Positions 42,468-57,100 of a DNA stretch of 64,000 nucleotides are shown one piece after another (within the stretch, counting starts at the first letter, position 1; each line of letters begins with the position of its first letter). This DNA comes from Styela clava. Its lineage: Eukaryota; Chordata; Ascidiacea; Stolidobranchia; Styelidae. The notes under the pieces were generated by a model. It was not told where the DNA came from. It saw nothing but the letters and a program-made list of their open reading frames with translations, and ran no database searches. The stretch lies in contig NC_135255.1 of assembly GCF_964204865.1 (NCBI RefSeq), positions 15,653,135 to 15,717,134 of the forward strand, in the 5' to 3' direction. A program made the translations under genes and the position numbers.

Positions 42468-45078
42468 AGACGACGCTTACTATCGTCAAATCAACAATGT
42501 ACATCGTTTACATCTGTTATCAAGCCACGCCACATGTTTATATATTATACGAACCATGAACCGGCACAACTATGTTACGTAACGCGTTTCTAGTTTTTCA
42601 ACTATATTCTATTTGATAGCGAAAATAGCAATATTTTAAACGACAAGTCTTTGATGTTTCGACCTATATACCTTCTAATAATCTTCTATATATGACGATT
42701 TTAAAATATAACTAGTTTGATTCTTCATTTGCATGGACTTAGACGTTAGAATGCACACCCTATTACAGCGCTGAATCCATCATATTAGATATAGAAAACA
42801 ATGATGTCCAAAAAAAGCAATTTTGGAATTTATGTTCAATTAAACTTTGGTTAAGTATAGTTTTAAGTTTCTCGCAATCTGCAAAACCGACATAATAGGT
42901 CTACGTTGTTTCGGCACCAACTATCTCGCGTCATAGTAATCTCAAATACTTGTGTATAGGATGTTTCTTGAGTTGTGAAATAATCCTGATAAAATGAGTT
43001 CTTTGTTTATTTCTAAATCTCATTTGCTCAAAATCATGGATTGTGCGTTTTTAACGTCAACATATAATCAGTGAATGCAAGATAACTAGCAATGAGGAGA
43101 TATATAGACTTTGTAGGGCAACGGACAGTGCGGTAAAAATAAGGTCATCAATAAAATGGCATTAAATTAAATTTCGTGCCATTACCAGTCGGCTGATTAA
43201 AATTTATTTTGATTTTTGTTTTAACCGTGTCTACTTATTTAGATAGAGACCAATAGGTAATAAAATGACATGTAACGCACGAAATTAGTGAGGTATCATT
43301 TCTTTTAGTGAGAAAAATCAGATTTTTTTGCTATTCACATTATCTAATTCATCATTAATATAGCATTTTCTGTCTTTCGCAGAGCTCTCAGAACAAAATA
43401 TTGGTGTTTTTGTTTCGTATTCAGTGTGCATAATGTCGTTTCAATTTTTAAACGAGAACATTTTGCAGTCCTAATTTCAGCATTCATTTCATCGTCAGGA
43501 AACTTCGCAGCCGTTTGTTGTTCAGTCCGCGTTAAAAGCGTAGATTTATGAGCTGAGATGAGTCGGTAAGTCAGTACCAGAGAGTAGAAGGGATCAATCT
43601 GACAAACTTTTAACTCCGTTTTTTAATTTCATTGTTTTTCAATTGGTACTCGTTTAATCTTCAACTTCACGCCGCCGGACGACCAATTTCCCAATTCCCA
43701 TTTTTCAAATTTTTTGAAACACTCACTGGCTGCGTAACTGATCCAGCTCGCAGTCCTAAATCCCTGTCTTATCGGCCCCCATCGAAATGTTAACATTAAC
43801 ATACTTCTTGATATCCAAAGCATGCTATATATTTCTGTAAAAGTGTAAACAAGCAGGAAGCGATTGTTGACTCATGATGCACTGATATAACAACGACGGT
43901 TCACTGGTGAATTTTATCTGTATAACGATTAAGTAAAGCAGTTGTTCTGTTGCCCTCCGGATGTCGCCCAATAAATTCATACGCTCATACGTACAAGTTA
44001 AAAATAAAGTTGATGTATATTCTCAATACGCAATGTTCGACTTCGACGATCAGCTTAAAAAATGCTTTGAATTCATAACCTGAAAACATGCATGAGCAGT
44101 ATCCAAATGCGCTTAATCCCTGAGGTGGTAACCAAAACCTGGGAAGCAAAATACAAAAAGATGCCGACTAAAATCTTAACATTGCCTTATTATGCAATAT
44201 CATAAATTGGAACCAAAAAATAATTGAGTTTGTACCGAAATAACTGACTAGACCAACAAACCCCTTGAATCTTGATAGTAGAAATGAATAATGGATATAT
44301 ATTATTGAGAAAGTCAGTCCAAAACGAGACAAAGCCAACAAATATGATGGTGTAAATAAACCTTGCTCAATTGAAGGGGCGTCTGATGCCACTTGGATTA
44401 AACGCTTTAAAATAATGCAATGAAAGATCTATAAGATACCTATGAGTAGGATGTTGTTTATATGTTATACGCAATTCTATGCAGTAATTTTATATTTATA
44501 TATGAAAGGTAACTCTCCCGACAAAGCCACTGATGACATCAGTGAAACGGCAAGAATGTACATCGATCACATATACACTCATATACACTCACTATCGCTA
44601 TTGCGTTCGATCCTGTTCTTAAGCCAAGTTCATGATCGACTCAAACTTCAAACTGGCCAGTCTACAGGCTCTATAATCTTCGTTCTCATTCACATAAAAA
44701 TTTGAGATTACTCGTTACAGACACAAATATGTGCCAGACATTCAAAGTTACACGATTGAAATAGCATAAGTTTCGGAACAAGTAATATTTTTTAATTGGA
44801 GCGTATTTCGATACACTTGCAGACAAAATTGGTATTGAAATAAAATACCCTACTTATTTTAAACTTTTGGCTTAATATTTGTTCCATTGGTTGAAGTGGT
44901 TTTATGGAAAAAAAAAATAAATAAAAATATTGAAAAAAATTTGCGGAACGCCTAAAAATTAACTAGACATACTAGACACGTGGTTTGATTTATTCGATTA
45001 GAACCACGGCCGCTACAAAATCAGAATTGCATTTCAATAATACTTAAATGAAATAGAGTCAAAATTCATGCTCTAGAG
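42468..45078. other. Intergenic, no recognised gene
   Basis: AT-rich throughout. Open frames of 60-90 codons show no domain, signal peptide followed by cysteines, or splice context. No terminal repeats were noticed. Confidence 0.3.
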
Positions 45079-45513
45079 CAGTGGTCGGCAACCTTTTGTC
45101 GCTTGCGGGCCAAAAATAAAGGGTTGCAAGTCATTGGCGGGCCGCACATATTTTCAAATAGTTGAAAACCGTGCGGATGAGACTTTTCTTATTTAAAAAT
45201 CAAGCAGTGATACATCTCTCGAATAGAATATAGATTTATTTGCTCCTTGCATCTCAAAAAATTCCAGTTGAATATTTTTGGCGCCATTGAATCCTTTGCA
45301 CTTAGCTTCAACTTTTCTGCCTTTTGTTGCCATTTGTCTAATTATATTACAGGCTCATTAAACGAGTAATTGTGAATTATATACTTGTTAGGTTATAATA
45401 TAATTTAACCTACACGTGTCTTACAATAACGTTAAGTATATAAGCGCCAAAACAGCTGTTATATTACTCCGCGGGTCGGATCCGGCCCGCGGGCCGAAGG
45501 TTTCCGACCCCTG
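45079..45513. mobile_element. Non-autonomous hAT-type element, 435 bp
   Basis: The ends CAGTGGTCGGCAACC and GGTTTCCGACCCCTG are imperfect inverted repeats between identical 8-bp duplications CTCTAGAG (45071-45078 and 45514-45521). GCGGGCC words lie at both ends. It has no coding capacity. Its ends resemble those at 59454-60143, so both probably used the same transposase. Confidence 0.88.
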
Positions 45514-45528
45514 CTCTAGAGCCTAGAT

Positions 45529-45640
45529 CAGTGTTCCCCAAACTTTTTGGGCCACTGACCCCTGTTTGTGAATCCTATTTTTTACGGACCCCCATCCAAT
45601 GCGTATCAATTTATGTGCCCAACTAACGAGGATGAATAAT
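45529..45640 (+). mobile_element. Unpaired hAT-type left end
   Basis: CAGTGTTCCCCAAACTTTTTGGGCC, read from 45529, is a typical hAT terminus with the adjoining GACCCC words. No matching right end or target duplication was found downstream, so the element is truncated. It begins only 8 bp after the duplication of the previous element. Confidence 0.5.
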
Positions 45641-48133
45641 GTTTCATCTGGATTTAGAACACAACAACACAAATGACATTTATGTGAAGAATCAATTTGT
45701 GACAAAAAAAATCATGGGCCCGACTCTATGGCAACGATTCCATACAGTTTCACATATTATGCTTGACCGAAATAAAACTCATGAAAGTCTGTATCCATAC
45801 ATACTGACGTTAAATATTAGTAGGCTAAGGGCAATGCGATAAAATTATGATCTATTTGTACCTCGATGCCCGGACTGTCGGTACTAATTCAACACGTGGA
45901 ATTAATTTAATTGTGTACTCTTGGATTGGCTCACACAATTATCTTGGTTTCACGCTTCCATCTTGCCGCAACGGGGCTCAAATGACCTTGACAAAGTCGC
46001 ACAAGTTTTCGACTGGTTATAATGATAAGTCAATAACGCTCTGTGTAGCTCTGTGACGGAGGTCTTCCTTGACACAATCCACTGACCGGCCTTTGTTAGG
46101 ATTGACTGGAAGCATTTTTGTTTTCACAAAGGCTGATGAGGTAATATACCGCTCGCTTGATTTCTTATTTGACATGATCATACCACCTAACTTCTTGAAT
46201 GAAATTTATTTTTTTAGCAAGTTCAAGCATTTTAATAATAAAAAAGCCCTATTTAAGGAAAAATAGTTGTAACCAAGTATGCGTAGATACTCGACATTTA
46301 AAAGCACATCATCGACATACATGGAACACACGGATAGTATTCGATTATAACATTGTATTACGTCAACTTATTTCAGCAAATATTCTGAAAAACAATTAGT
46401 CATTTAGTATTTTCAGATTTCGGCACTTCCGCGTTTCAATCAACACATGTCATCTGTCAAATCAGGTCATATTTAAATGGTTGATAGTATATTTTACCAG
46501 ACTAAACGTGCTCAAACCCAATAGAATTAGGTCAATCCAGTCAATCTAAAAACATAATTATTTAGTTGATATTTTTCAGATTTTGACGTTTCCGTGTTGT
46601 CTCCGCGCCTGTCTTTAGTGCAGTTATCTCATTTTAGAATAGTTTATAATATACTCGTTGAATGGACCCACTCGATGAATGGACCCAATCCCAAATAATT
46701 TTTGAAAGTCGATAAACTTATTCTGTGAGCGGCTTCTAAACTTATATATATAGTGATGATTTTGAAAGCAACCTGCACGTTATCCAACCTCATGCTGGGT
46801 GCTTCTTGCGCAACTAAGTTTCCTTAAATTTACTTAGGTTTCAGACTAGAGTAAAATTTGGTGTAAAATTTTCGTTTAGTATTATTTTGAATGCAACGGA
46901 AAATGTGAAAATGTTGCGAAATAAGTCTAAATTTAAGAAATTTGACCGAAAAGAAAGAAAAGAATTTAGAATGGTATCTTTGAGTGGTGCGGTATTCCAA
47001 AATGATATATATTTTGGCTAGTTCAAAGAGGTTTTCCCTGATGTGATAAGGGTTGACGACTTGGTTGAGAACTAAGGTCTAGGAATGGTTAACTGTGTAA
47101 TCGGTTAGCCGAGTTTTGATGATTAACGGTTACGATTTTTTTACCGCTAACTGACATCTCTGGTACAAATCTCCCAAAGCGGAAATCTCCCAACTGTATT
47201 GGTAAACACACTACAAAATTAAAATCGATCGACAATAATAAGTTCAGAATCGGTTTCTGGTCAGAATATATTGTTCGCGATTCAGTTGCAAGAGCGTTTA
47301 TTCATTGTCATTCAATAAATGCGCATTTTGTCACATGAATATATCAGCATATCTACAATTTTCGGGAAGTAGGGACGAACGCTTTGAATTAACAATATTT
47401 TCGTCGCGTCGAATGCGGTCTCTAGTGGTATTTCACTAGCTACGGTTAAACTATAGTGACGCAACAACTTGAAATTATAATTACGTCAAACGCCGTGCTG
47501 CGGTTAACCAGTAGACCAGTTAATTATACCAGGCTACGGTTAAAGTGTTTTTTCCTGAAATTCCCAGCCCAGTTGAGATATTTATAGTTGTATTATTTTC
47601 TGGAAACAAACCTAGATTGCAAAGTTAACAGCGCGTTCTTTTCACGCATTCCAGAGTCACCACAAGTCATTAGCTCTGTCAAATTTTTTTAGAATTATTG
47701 TCATCAGCTTCAAGGATTGTTGTCAACCTTGGCACTTAGGCAGACCATTAACATTAAATAAAATCCAAACTAGCGGAAAATATTGAAATTAATTAAAATA
47801 ATATAATAACCTTTTTGGCATAATATTGTGCAATTTATAATGCAGATTATCGATCTAAAACCAAAAATCACAAAACAGCAAAACAAATTCAAACACCGAA
47901 ATGCCGATTTATTTATTTGCGAAAATTTGGAAATTCTCTAATCGTGAACTTGTTGAGCATTTGTTGCAAAAAATCCTTCCGAAAAACTGGAAAATAGTTG
48001 TATATGTAATATGTATAGATAGAATCAAATTTTGGAATTTGCTTACACATAGATATAGATAGCTATAGATAGATATCAATTACAAGGCATCAATAATTAC
48101 ATTCTCTTGGAGCACAAAAGTGGAATTCTACTC
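45641..48133. other. Intergenic, no recognised gene
   Basis: Several open frames of 60-70 codons lack recognisable domains. The region just upstream of 48134 has AT-rich GATAGATAT repeats but no clear TATA-initiator arrangement. Confidence 0.3.
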
Positions 48134-48197
48134 ATGGAGAATGGCGTTGTTTCTGTGCTGGTCGTATGCGTTTTGCTTGCATTCAAAATAGATGAAG
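48134..48197 (+). CDS. Exon 1: signal peptide
   Basis: 64 nt encoding 21 residues plus one base, with a hydrophobic VVSVLVVCVLLAF core. Donor GTAATA. The ATG is the first in this frame after an upstream AT-rich region. Confidence 0.7.
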
Positions 48198-51100
48198 GTA
48201 ATAAAATTTAAATATAATAATTGTATAAAAATGAGAAAATCTTGGTGTTAATGAGATAGATATTATATACAAAATATTGTATCGATACTAGCATAATCAT
48301 ACGCAGAGTAGTTAACCCACGTATATAATTTTAACTGCTCTGTGATCTTACTTAGATTTCTAAACTATTTCAACAATTTAATTGTTTTTTTTTAAATTTG
48401 ATTCATAAGTTTCACGTGTCGAGTAACTGTCAGAAATATTGGTAAGTATGACATTCGGCGTTTAAGAACAAAATGGGTTACAAAAAGAATACCATCCATC
48501 AGAATCTCTTTTAGTTCTTTAACTTTTGAAATTTTTTTTTTTTTTTTATGTAGAAATTGACCGGTTCAATACAATATAATATCTTGAATTTGTATAAATA
48601 ACTCTCAATGATGATTCATTTGTAAGAAGAGGTGTAGCAGTGTAAATTTATTTGCAAATTACAAACTGAAGTTGAATAACTTATTTACAATTGTAATTTT
48701 AACAACAGAAAAAATCGAAAGCAAAAGTTTGAAAAGTATAGTGAATAATGCAAATTTGAAAAAATGATTTTTGCAATTACTATTAGTTAGATATAATCAA
48801 ATTCTATCAGTCGCGTAAGGAAACATTTTTTTTGGTAATATCATGATGCAATCTATTTTAGGTTGATATTCGGCGGTTGGCGGTTAGGTTGGCGCTGAAT
48901 TGTATTCATAAATTCGTTAGGCAAACGAAATAAAATTTATATTGATTAAGCATTGTTACTTCATCAACTTGTTGTCTCACTTCCACTTATATATGAAATT
49001 CTCGAAATAGGTAATTTGTTGCTGTTTGAAAAGACCTAAACCGAACTATTTTATCAGTCTCTTCTGAATTTAAATAGTTTGGGATTTGAACCGTATTGCT
49101 TTTACTTATTCACAGTAATAGATGACAACAAGTTTTTCATCGCTTTCGAGAAATTAAGGCTGTGATCATGTTTTCGTATTTGTCGTAGTTATAATTTATA
49201 ATAAATCAAAATGAAGTGTTGTGAGCCAAGTAAATGAGCGCTCGCATACCTGTATCCGCTTTAAAACCACCTAACGTGATTTCTTGTGCTTGGGAATGAG
49301 CTGATTAAAACGAATTCTTATTTTTTAAATTGTAAAATTAAAACAATTTTGTCCATTTGGCATTAAAAATTGTAGATAAACGACTTATTCAATGGGAAAT
49401 TAATGCTCAGATTTAATACAGGAGGTCGAAGATCGGCTTGATTAATTGATTAAGCTATATTATAAAATTTAGATATCCTAAGTTTCACAATGAAATAAAT
49501 GTTTATATATTACCAAAAAAAATTAGACGAAAAATATATTTCTCATTATTTCAATATTTAATGCAATATGAGCATCTAATACTTGATGCATTGTAGTTTT
49601 GAATTTAATTTGAACGTTCAACCCGTTTTCGTTCTACCCCAATTGTATTTATTAATTTAAAAATAAATAACTTGTTTACTGATTTTATCCTGTTGACTGC
49701 TTTAGACCCATCCTGCACTGATTCATTTATATCTGTGCAGTTACAACTTTCAACCAGAAAATAGACATTTTCAATTAGTTTTCATGTTAAAATTATGGAA
49801 GCGATATTGATGGCACAAAAAGATGATTGGTGCAAAGTAAAAATTTTATTCATGATATCATTCTTTCGTACAGGATCTGGCTGTTCCAAAGATGAGTACT
49901 CTTGCTTCGACCGAACGCAATGCATTCATTGGTCTTATTTTTGCGACGGAAATCGTGATTGCAGGTAAGAATAGAAATAGAACAGGATGGGAATTCTCAA
50001 ATAAATGGATATAATGACTATTGCGAAAACGTGACTTTCGATGACATCTACCCCATTTTAATGTTGTTTTCTCTAACAGGCTCTTTTTAACGGTGAATAG
50101 TAAAATTGTTCCATATACCGGTAGTTGAATATTGCGACAATAACAGCAAGACCTTATTTTGTACTCACTATTTTGTTCTTGCTAAAGAACTGCAATGAGC
50201 AAATTAGAGTTTACTGCATTTTAGTCAAGAAATACCGACTTGAAATATTCATTCCAGATCAGGAAGTATTTGAAGTTATTTGGTGCTGCGACGATGTGTT
50301 GAAAGTGGTTACGTATCAATGTGTTTCTCTATCGTTTATATTTGTGTATCTAAATATACCTTGTGGTGCATTGGATATAATCAATAAAACTTTAGCGTAT
50401 CCTAACAACAAGACAAACAACAAGGAAATAGCTGGGAACTTCCTGTTTGACTCTAGGCTTGACTACATAGTACATTGAATCTAATTCAAAGGCATGTTTG
50501 CTGGCAAAAGTGTATTTTTGATTTCTATTGTTAAATCAACTATTTGATTAATACCTAATGCTTTGTGAATTTCACTTTTCGTCATTTTCCTCTTAAAACA
50601 TTGAATAAATAATTAATTGTGGCGATAAGAAAAAAAAGAAATATTTCTTCAGTATTTACTCTCAGTAGAACAACTTGCGTCCACCCAATGTTCATCAAAG
50701 TATATCCGGGATGATATATATAGTGCGTCTATCATTATACTGCAGTCTAGCTATACCAGGGGTGGGCAAATTACGGCCCGCGGGCCGGATCCGGCCCACC
50801 AGAGTGTCTCATCCGGCCCACTTGTGCCTGCTGAAATTATGACTATAGTTCTTGTAAATATAAATTCCCGTTGAAATATCAATGATATAAATTGAAATTC
50901 CATTGAAAATATCGATAATTGATCGTTGGCCAAAGTAAATACCGTAATTCCTCACATATTATAAGCACCTAAATATGATGTACAAAATCATGTATCGGAT
51001 TTATTTATGTCATTCAAAAACTCTAGCTCCTGATATATCAGCATTTGGGCCTGCAAGTTTATTCGTGCGTTCGTGAATGCCCCAACACATGTTTTCTATA

Positions 51101-54100
51101 GGATTCATGGCTGACATTGGGATTTTGCAAACGGTGATATCTTAAACCAAGTTCGCAAAAATTCAAAGCATTTCTTGTTAAAATCACGCAGAATACCGGG
51201 GACTTTTAAGTACGCAGATTGTAGTATTTTAGAATAGTAATACTTTCATTTATTGTAACTCGGCGCAACGGCGATTTACGTTAAAATAATTGAAATAATA
51301 TGGCGAAACAATTTCAATGCTCATATAGGCCATGAACTGAATATTTTGCGCAACAGAAAAATCATCATTGCCGAAAAAGTCGGCAATTTTAACGAATGGC
51401 GTGATCGCGACGACTTTTTCCACGTAAATGTACTGAAAATATAGTTGCGCAAGTCATCTGGCATTTTGACAAAGTAGAACTGTTGATTGTTTTTTGATTT
51501 ATAAACCTCTTATTTTGGCGGGAAAAGGGTCGAATCAAATCGAAGTAGGATGATGATTTGAGATTGCACTCGACGAAAAAGTCTTCAAATATCAAAAAAC
51601 CTTGTTGAAATTCATCCATCTTATTAAAAACATCATGCATCATGATATTTCTCAATTGATTTGCAATACATTTGTTTGTAATTTGATGTTTTGTTGTAGT
51701 TTTGGGGGCGATGATAATGTAAAAAGTATAGTATGGGGGCGATGGTACAAAAAAAGTTTGAGAATCACTGTTCTAGTACATGAATTACAGTACTTGAATT
51801 AAATGATTCTGCCTGTACTCATGTCATTTTTAATTTTCTTTCAAAGCTGATCTTTCAATGGTATTTACTATATCCCCTGCTGCAAATATCTAATGCTTTA
51901 CAATACTGAAACGCGATCAGTGAAACGGGCAGACTTGCGTTCTTAGAGACGCAATGACTTGACAAATCTACCACTCGCCACTTCGAAATTCCAGTTTACA
52001 GTAATTTCATTTGTAAAAGACGCGAATGGCGCATCATTTACTCTCTTGGTACCGTGCAACCTTTGAATTTATCGAATAACGACATAATGACTTTAATTGT
52101 TACACTGTGCTGTCTTTAATGTAAACTTTAGCCAGAGCCTAGCTCTTGAGCTTTTTTTCTATCAACTTTCTCTGTGCAGATGTCGTAATATACTCTATAA
52201 TAACGTCCCATTAATCAATATGTCTAGGTATTTGCAAATTAAACGCTTTTGATCATATTGAGTTTTGATCATCCGGCCCAGTTATCAAATCTATTATCCG
52301 CATCCGGCCCACTCAGGAAAGTAATTGCCCACCCCTGAACTATACCAAACAATGTAAAGTGACTTATTTAGCTGCATCTTCGAGTATTATTTGTCAAAAA
52401 TGAGGATGAGAAAAAAAATAGAATATCCATCTATATTGATAACGTATATTTATGATAGTTGGTATCTAAATGACAATTTTGAAGAATAGAAAAAAATTGA
52501 ATATTTGAAGGTCTCAGATTTCAATTTTTAGATTTTTTCCACTTTTCCAAAACTCACTAGTCACTGCTTGGAAGTACGGCGATAGTGTAATTCAGGGTTG
52601 GTCAACCTACGACTCAAATTGTCAAAATAGCTCGAGATCGACAATTCAGTAATGAGGTCATCCACAAAAACAAATGAGTTTGAATATGCAGATAACTGCA
52701 AAGAAATTCCACCGCTGCTAATAAGCTCGGTTCTTTGGGCGCATTCTTTATGAAATCGCCACAAAAAAATGTGTTTTTACGTGCCAATTAATTTGATTAT
52801 GTAATTGTATGCAGAGTAAATGCTTCACCATTTATTTAAGATTTATTCAAATCATACAATTCAGAATTTAGAGTTATCTAATCTTTAGTCGTAAGTGTTG
52901 AAAATTCCTCAAAAAACCTTGCCAATTATCCACGTATTATCTAAACAGCAAAAAAAAATATTCCCAAACCACAAATGTTAGATGACTGGCCATACTTCCT
53001 AATTTACAATTTCGTCCAAGCCCCTTTCTCTGCTCGCTTGAAATTCGAAAGAATTAGGCATTCTGATACCACTGCGATTGAGACAAATACTTCCGCATAC
53101 TGCAGAAGTTGTTGTACGATCGTTCGTTAGTCAAGACACACGATATTCGGTGCGTTCATTTCTTACAATTGGCAGCGGCGAAACTTGCCTCTGTTATGTA
53201 ATAATAGGCTTTATCGGCCTTGCACAGACAGGCATAAATACTATATGTGTATACTGTGTTGTATTTTGTGCGTACACAGTACTGTAGTATTCCTGTTTAA
53301 AAGCACACAACATGCGCTGCATGAAACTTGCTCAAGGCAATATTTTAAAGTATGTTACCGAATTCTCAATCGGGACGACGCGATCGATGCGTGGCTAACG
53401 ACGTGTTGGCCACCCTGCTTCGTATATAATGAACAGGGGATGTTCTTTGTTGTTTCATAATGATAAACAAGTTTGTATGTTATTTTAATGTGCAAAGAAT
53501 TAGTTACCTATACCGAGCATACAAGGTAGATCCAAAAATAATATTCATATTGCACATTTGTGAGGTAGCCATGTCCTAATTTTTATAAGAATTTTCGTTT
53601 ACTATGGAAATGTAAATAAATGGTATGGATTTAAACCTGACATTTCTGAATCATAGCATGGATATAATTATGCGAGACAATCAAACAAAGAGACTCTGCC
53701 TACATCATTTTTTAACTAGATGTCTTATAATTTGAAACATCATGGAAATGTAATTTATGCACTATACAACAACAACAAAATTTGTCCATCTTCCTCGTTA
53801 ATAACTGACAATGGTTATGTATGGTAGTTGCTTTGTTCAATTCTATGACAAATCAAAGAATATTCAGATGTTTTTAGCACATGATTCATTTTGTAAGATA
53901 ATTACTTATATATGTTGGTGCATCTTGTGATTTAATTGGTTGTTCTCCCCTCTATCCGTGTGACTTGGCCAAATTGAAAAGTATAATATTTCTTTGTGCG
54001 CGGGTGATCCGAGCATACTGGCAAGGTTTTTGTCAAGAGTTAGGTAGAGGAAAGAATGGGTGAAAATGGAAAACTATATAAAGACCGAAATCTTACTGTG

Positions 54101-57100
54101 TTGAAGTGGTGTTGTAGCGATTGGGTTCACTCAACATTTTGGAACAGCATAACATTGAAAGATAGCCAGAAATGACGCCATATAATAACTCTATCTAAAT
54201 TTCAATTAAAATTCTTAGCATTTCAATATGCTAATTATTTTATTTTCCCCCCACAGAGATGGCAGTGATGAAATTGTTTACGACAATCAAGACGAAAGAG
54301 GAGGCATCGAATGTGATGCGAATGATATTAATGGTCGTGATAAAAAATGTTTACTGCCATCTAAATATATTTGTGATGGAATGTCTCATTGTATTGATGG
54401 TATGTATTTTTAAATACGTTGTTCAAATGCTTTTCATGAAATTATTTCGAACCTTTTCATATTGTATTACTCGACCATTCCTTACAGCTTTCGCGCCATT
54501 GTTGCAAACTTCGTTCTCTCGAGCATTTCCTTGGCAGGACCAAGGCGCGGTCTTCCGTTGCCTAGGTTTGAGCATTGCTTCCTTGTTATACTTAAAAAAT
54601 GACCTATTAAGGATAACTGATTTTCTAATAACCAACTTTTAAGTGAATTTACTCATTCGACCTTTACACTATGACATAACAGCAATGGCATTGGTCGCGG
54701 ATAAGAGTTTTATATTCGAACGAATCTTGATCGAAGATTGATGAAAAATATCGAAAAGGCCTTGATTACATTTTTTGGAGGTTGCAAACAGCTATAACAT
54801 CTTCATGTGGCGACAATCACAAAACTACCAAATGACGCAGTTTCAAATACGATATCGATTTTATTTATTTTACCGTCTATCATGCTGGTTATAGACAGCG
54901 ACGACTTTATATGGTCACCGTACAACTCGTGCGTTTTCAAGAGTTTCATAAAGCCGCGCAATGTGGATGAAAAAAAGACCATTTACATTCCAGAATTTTG
55001 GGAGTAACCAGAAATAGAGCAAGCAAATCTTTCTCGAGAAAATGAATAAAACAATGAAAACGAATGGATTCAAAAGTTCGGCACGGTGCGTACGGGCATC
55101 AAACGCCAGTATAAACATCCGTCGTGTTATTTGTCGTAAACTCTATATGATGGCTAATTGAGGTTAAACGAACGTAACGCGCAAATTGGTTTGTATATCG
55201 CGAATGAGCGCTATATGTTTACCTCAATTAATAGCTTTACAATACTTAAAGACTTTGATTCCGCAACTTATGCTCTACCTCCTAAACACTTTAACACATA
55301 TTTATTTTGTATGCATCAAGCATTTATTCAAGCCTGACTCAGTAGTTTAGTGACTGGCTTATATATCTGTATTATACAGTAAAGTTTCTACAATCATTAT
55401 ATTTTCAATCGCATGCCTAAAGTACGTTACACACTTGCAATCAAAAGCGACGTTTTATGTAAGAAACGTAAAGCTACGTGACGACGTAAATGCGTAAAGT
55501 CGTTGCGCAACGACTTAATTGCGTAACGTGGTTGTTTACTTCAAGTTGACGCAGCAAAATTGTGATGACGAAGAATATATTGAATAAAATTGATTTTGAT
55601 ATTGACTTAAATCTAATGTTCTCATTGAAAGGCTATTATTAACTTATACAATTGTTGTCCATAATGCACTAGGTTTAATCGAAAACAAATGAAAATTTTT
55701 CCGATTTTGCTTGCGAGCTTTGCTAAAATTTCCCATGCTTTTTGATTTGGCCGATTTCCGTGGGACAGTTGCAACAATTTCTCTTTTTCCTATTTAGTCA
55801 TAGAGGTTATCTTTGTGTCACAATGTAAAATCTGTCCAAATCTAAATGTACGCTTGCGAGATAAGTTTCAAAGATGCCCACGCCATACGGTATGAGGAAA
55901 CCCGAAAACCGAATTTCAAAATCGATACACGTTCCTGGCTTTTAGAGGCGCGAGTATTGTGATCAATTGTAATCTGCAGTAAGGCAATACACAATATACA
56001 ATGTCCTTACTAACAAACTGTTTCATCCAATTTAAGTTTTTTTGGTAATAGAATGAGATCTCACTTAAAAAATATATACCAGTTTTATCTCCCAATACAT
56101 TACCATTACTGTTATATTTTTCATTATTTATGCAGAGTCGGACGAGTGCCTGTGCAATATTAACGAAGAAAGTAAGTTTTTTGTCCTAATCAACAAGGTT
56201 TATCTTATCCAGCCAGGTTTCTGGCGAATGAGTTACTACAACATCTTAAATATATAAAAATGTCTAAATTTTCATTTTGATCCGAGTCAATTTTTAGCTC
56301 CGATGACATAACACACTGGTTTGGAGAAATTGATATACAAACAAGTATTTCATTAAATCAGCATCATTTCAATTTATTTTCCAAATTGCAATAGATTTAA
56401 TACTTAATTTGGATTTATATGTATATTGCTTCTAGGAAAAGAACTGCTGAATGAAAAATGTTTTCTCTGTCTCAATCATCCGACCATCATAAAGTTTGGC
56501 AACCTGTGCGACGGTATTTTTCATTGTCCCGATTTATCTGATGAATGCATATGTAGAAAACGAGGCCCCCCACCTGAAATATGCAATCACGTAGACTGGG
56601 GTAAGTGATATAAGGCGTCTTTTTCATAATATAATGCATCAAGACATAAACGCAAAGTTAATGCATTAGAGTCAATAGCAATATAACGTGGTTAAAGAAT
56701 ATACTAGAATCCATAGGTCACAGAATTAGCCCCTGTAATGGGCGTTGGTAGGAAAAACCACCGGTATGCAAAACAGTCTTGTCGTGTGAGTTGTAAGATT
56801 TTTAAGTTTAGCAAGAACACAAATAGGAAACTAATCCTTTCCACGCATTTATTTTTTTGTGTTAGACGCAACACAGTCAGTGACAAAATATCGCTGTATG
56901 TTACGCGAATACACATAGTTTTTTTTTGTTTCAATAATTGGAATATTTTGCTACCGTCCCGCCAGCATACATAAACCGGTACCGGTCCCCAGAATATACA
57001 TGTTGTAAACCACTTCGTTAAAGGGTGCCGTTGATTAGACGTTTGTTTTGTAATCCAGAACAATCAATTCAGCGGCTTCAACAATTGTAAGATTATAAGT

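Larger units (their letters stand above)
49965..54256 (+). other. Intron 2 (4.3 kb), carrying a hAT element
   Basis: Apart from the hAT element at 50757-52337 the intron shows no coding structure. A 117-codon open frame at 50125-50478 and others near 53078-53460 have no recognisable domain. Confidence 0.6.

Noticed and set aside
50125..50478. 117-codon open frame inside intron 2 of the LDLa gene
   Set aside because: No domain, AT-rich codons like its surroundings, and no splice or promoter context.
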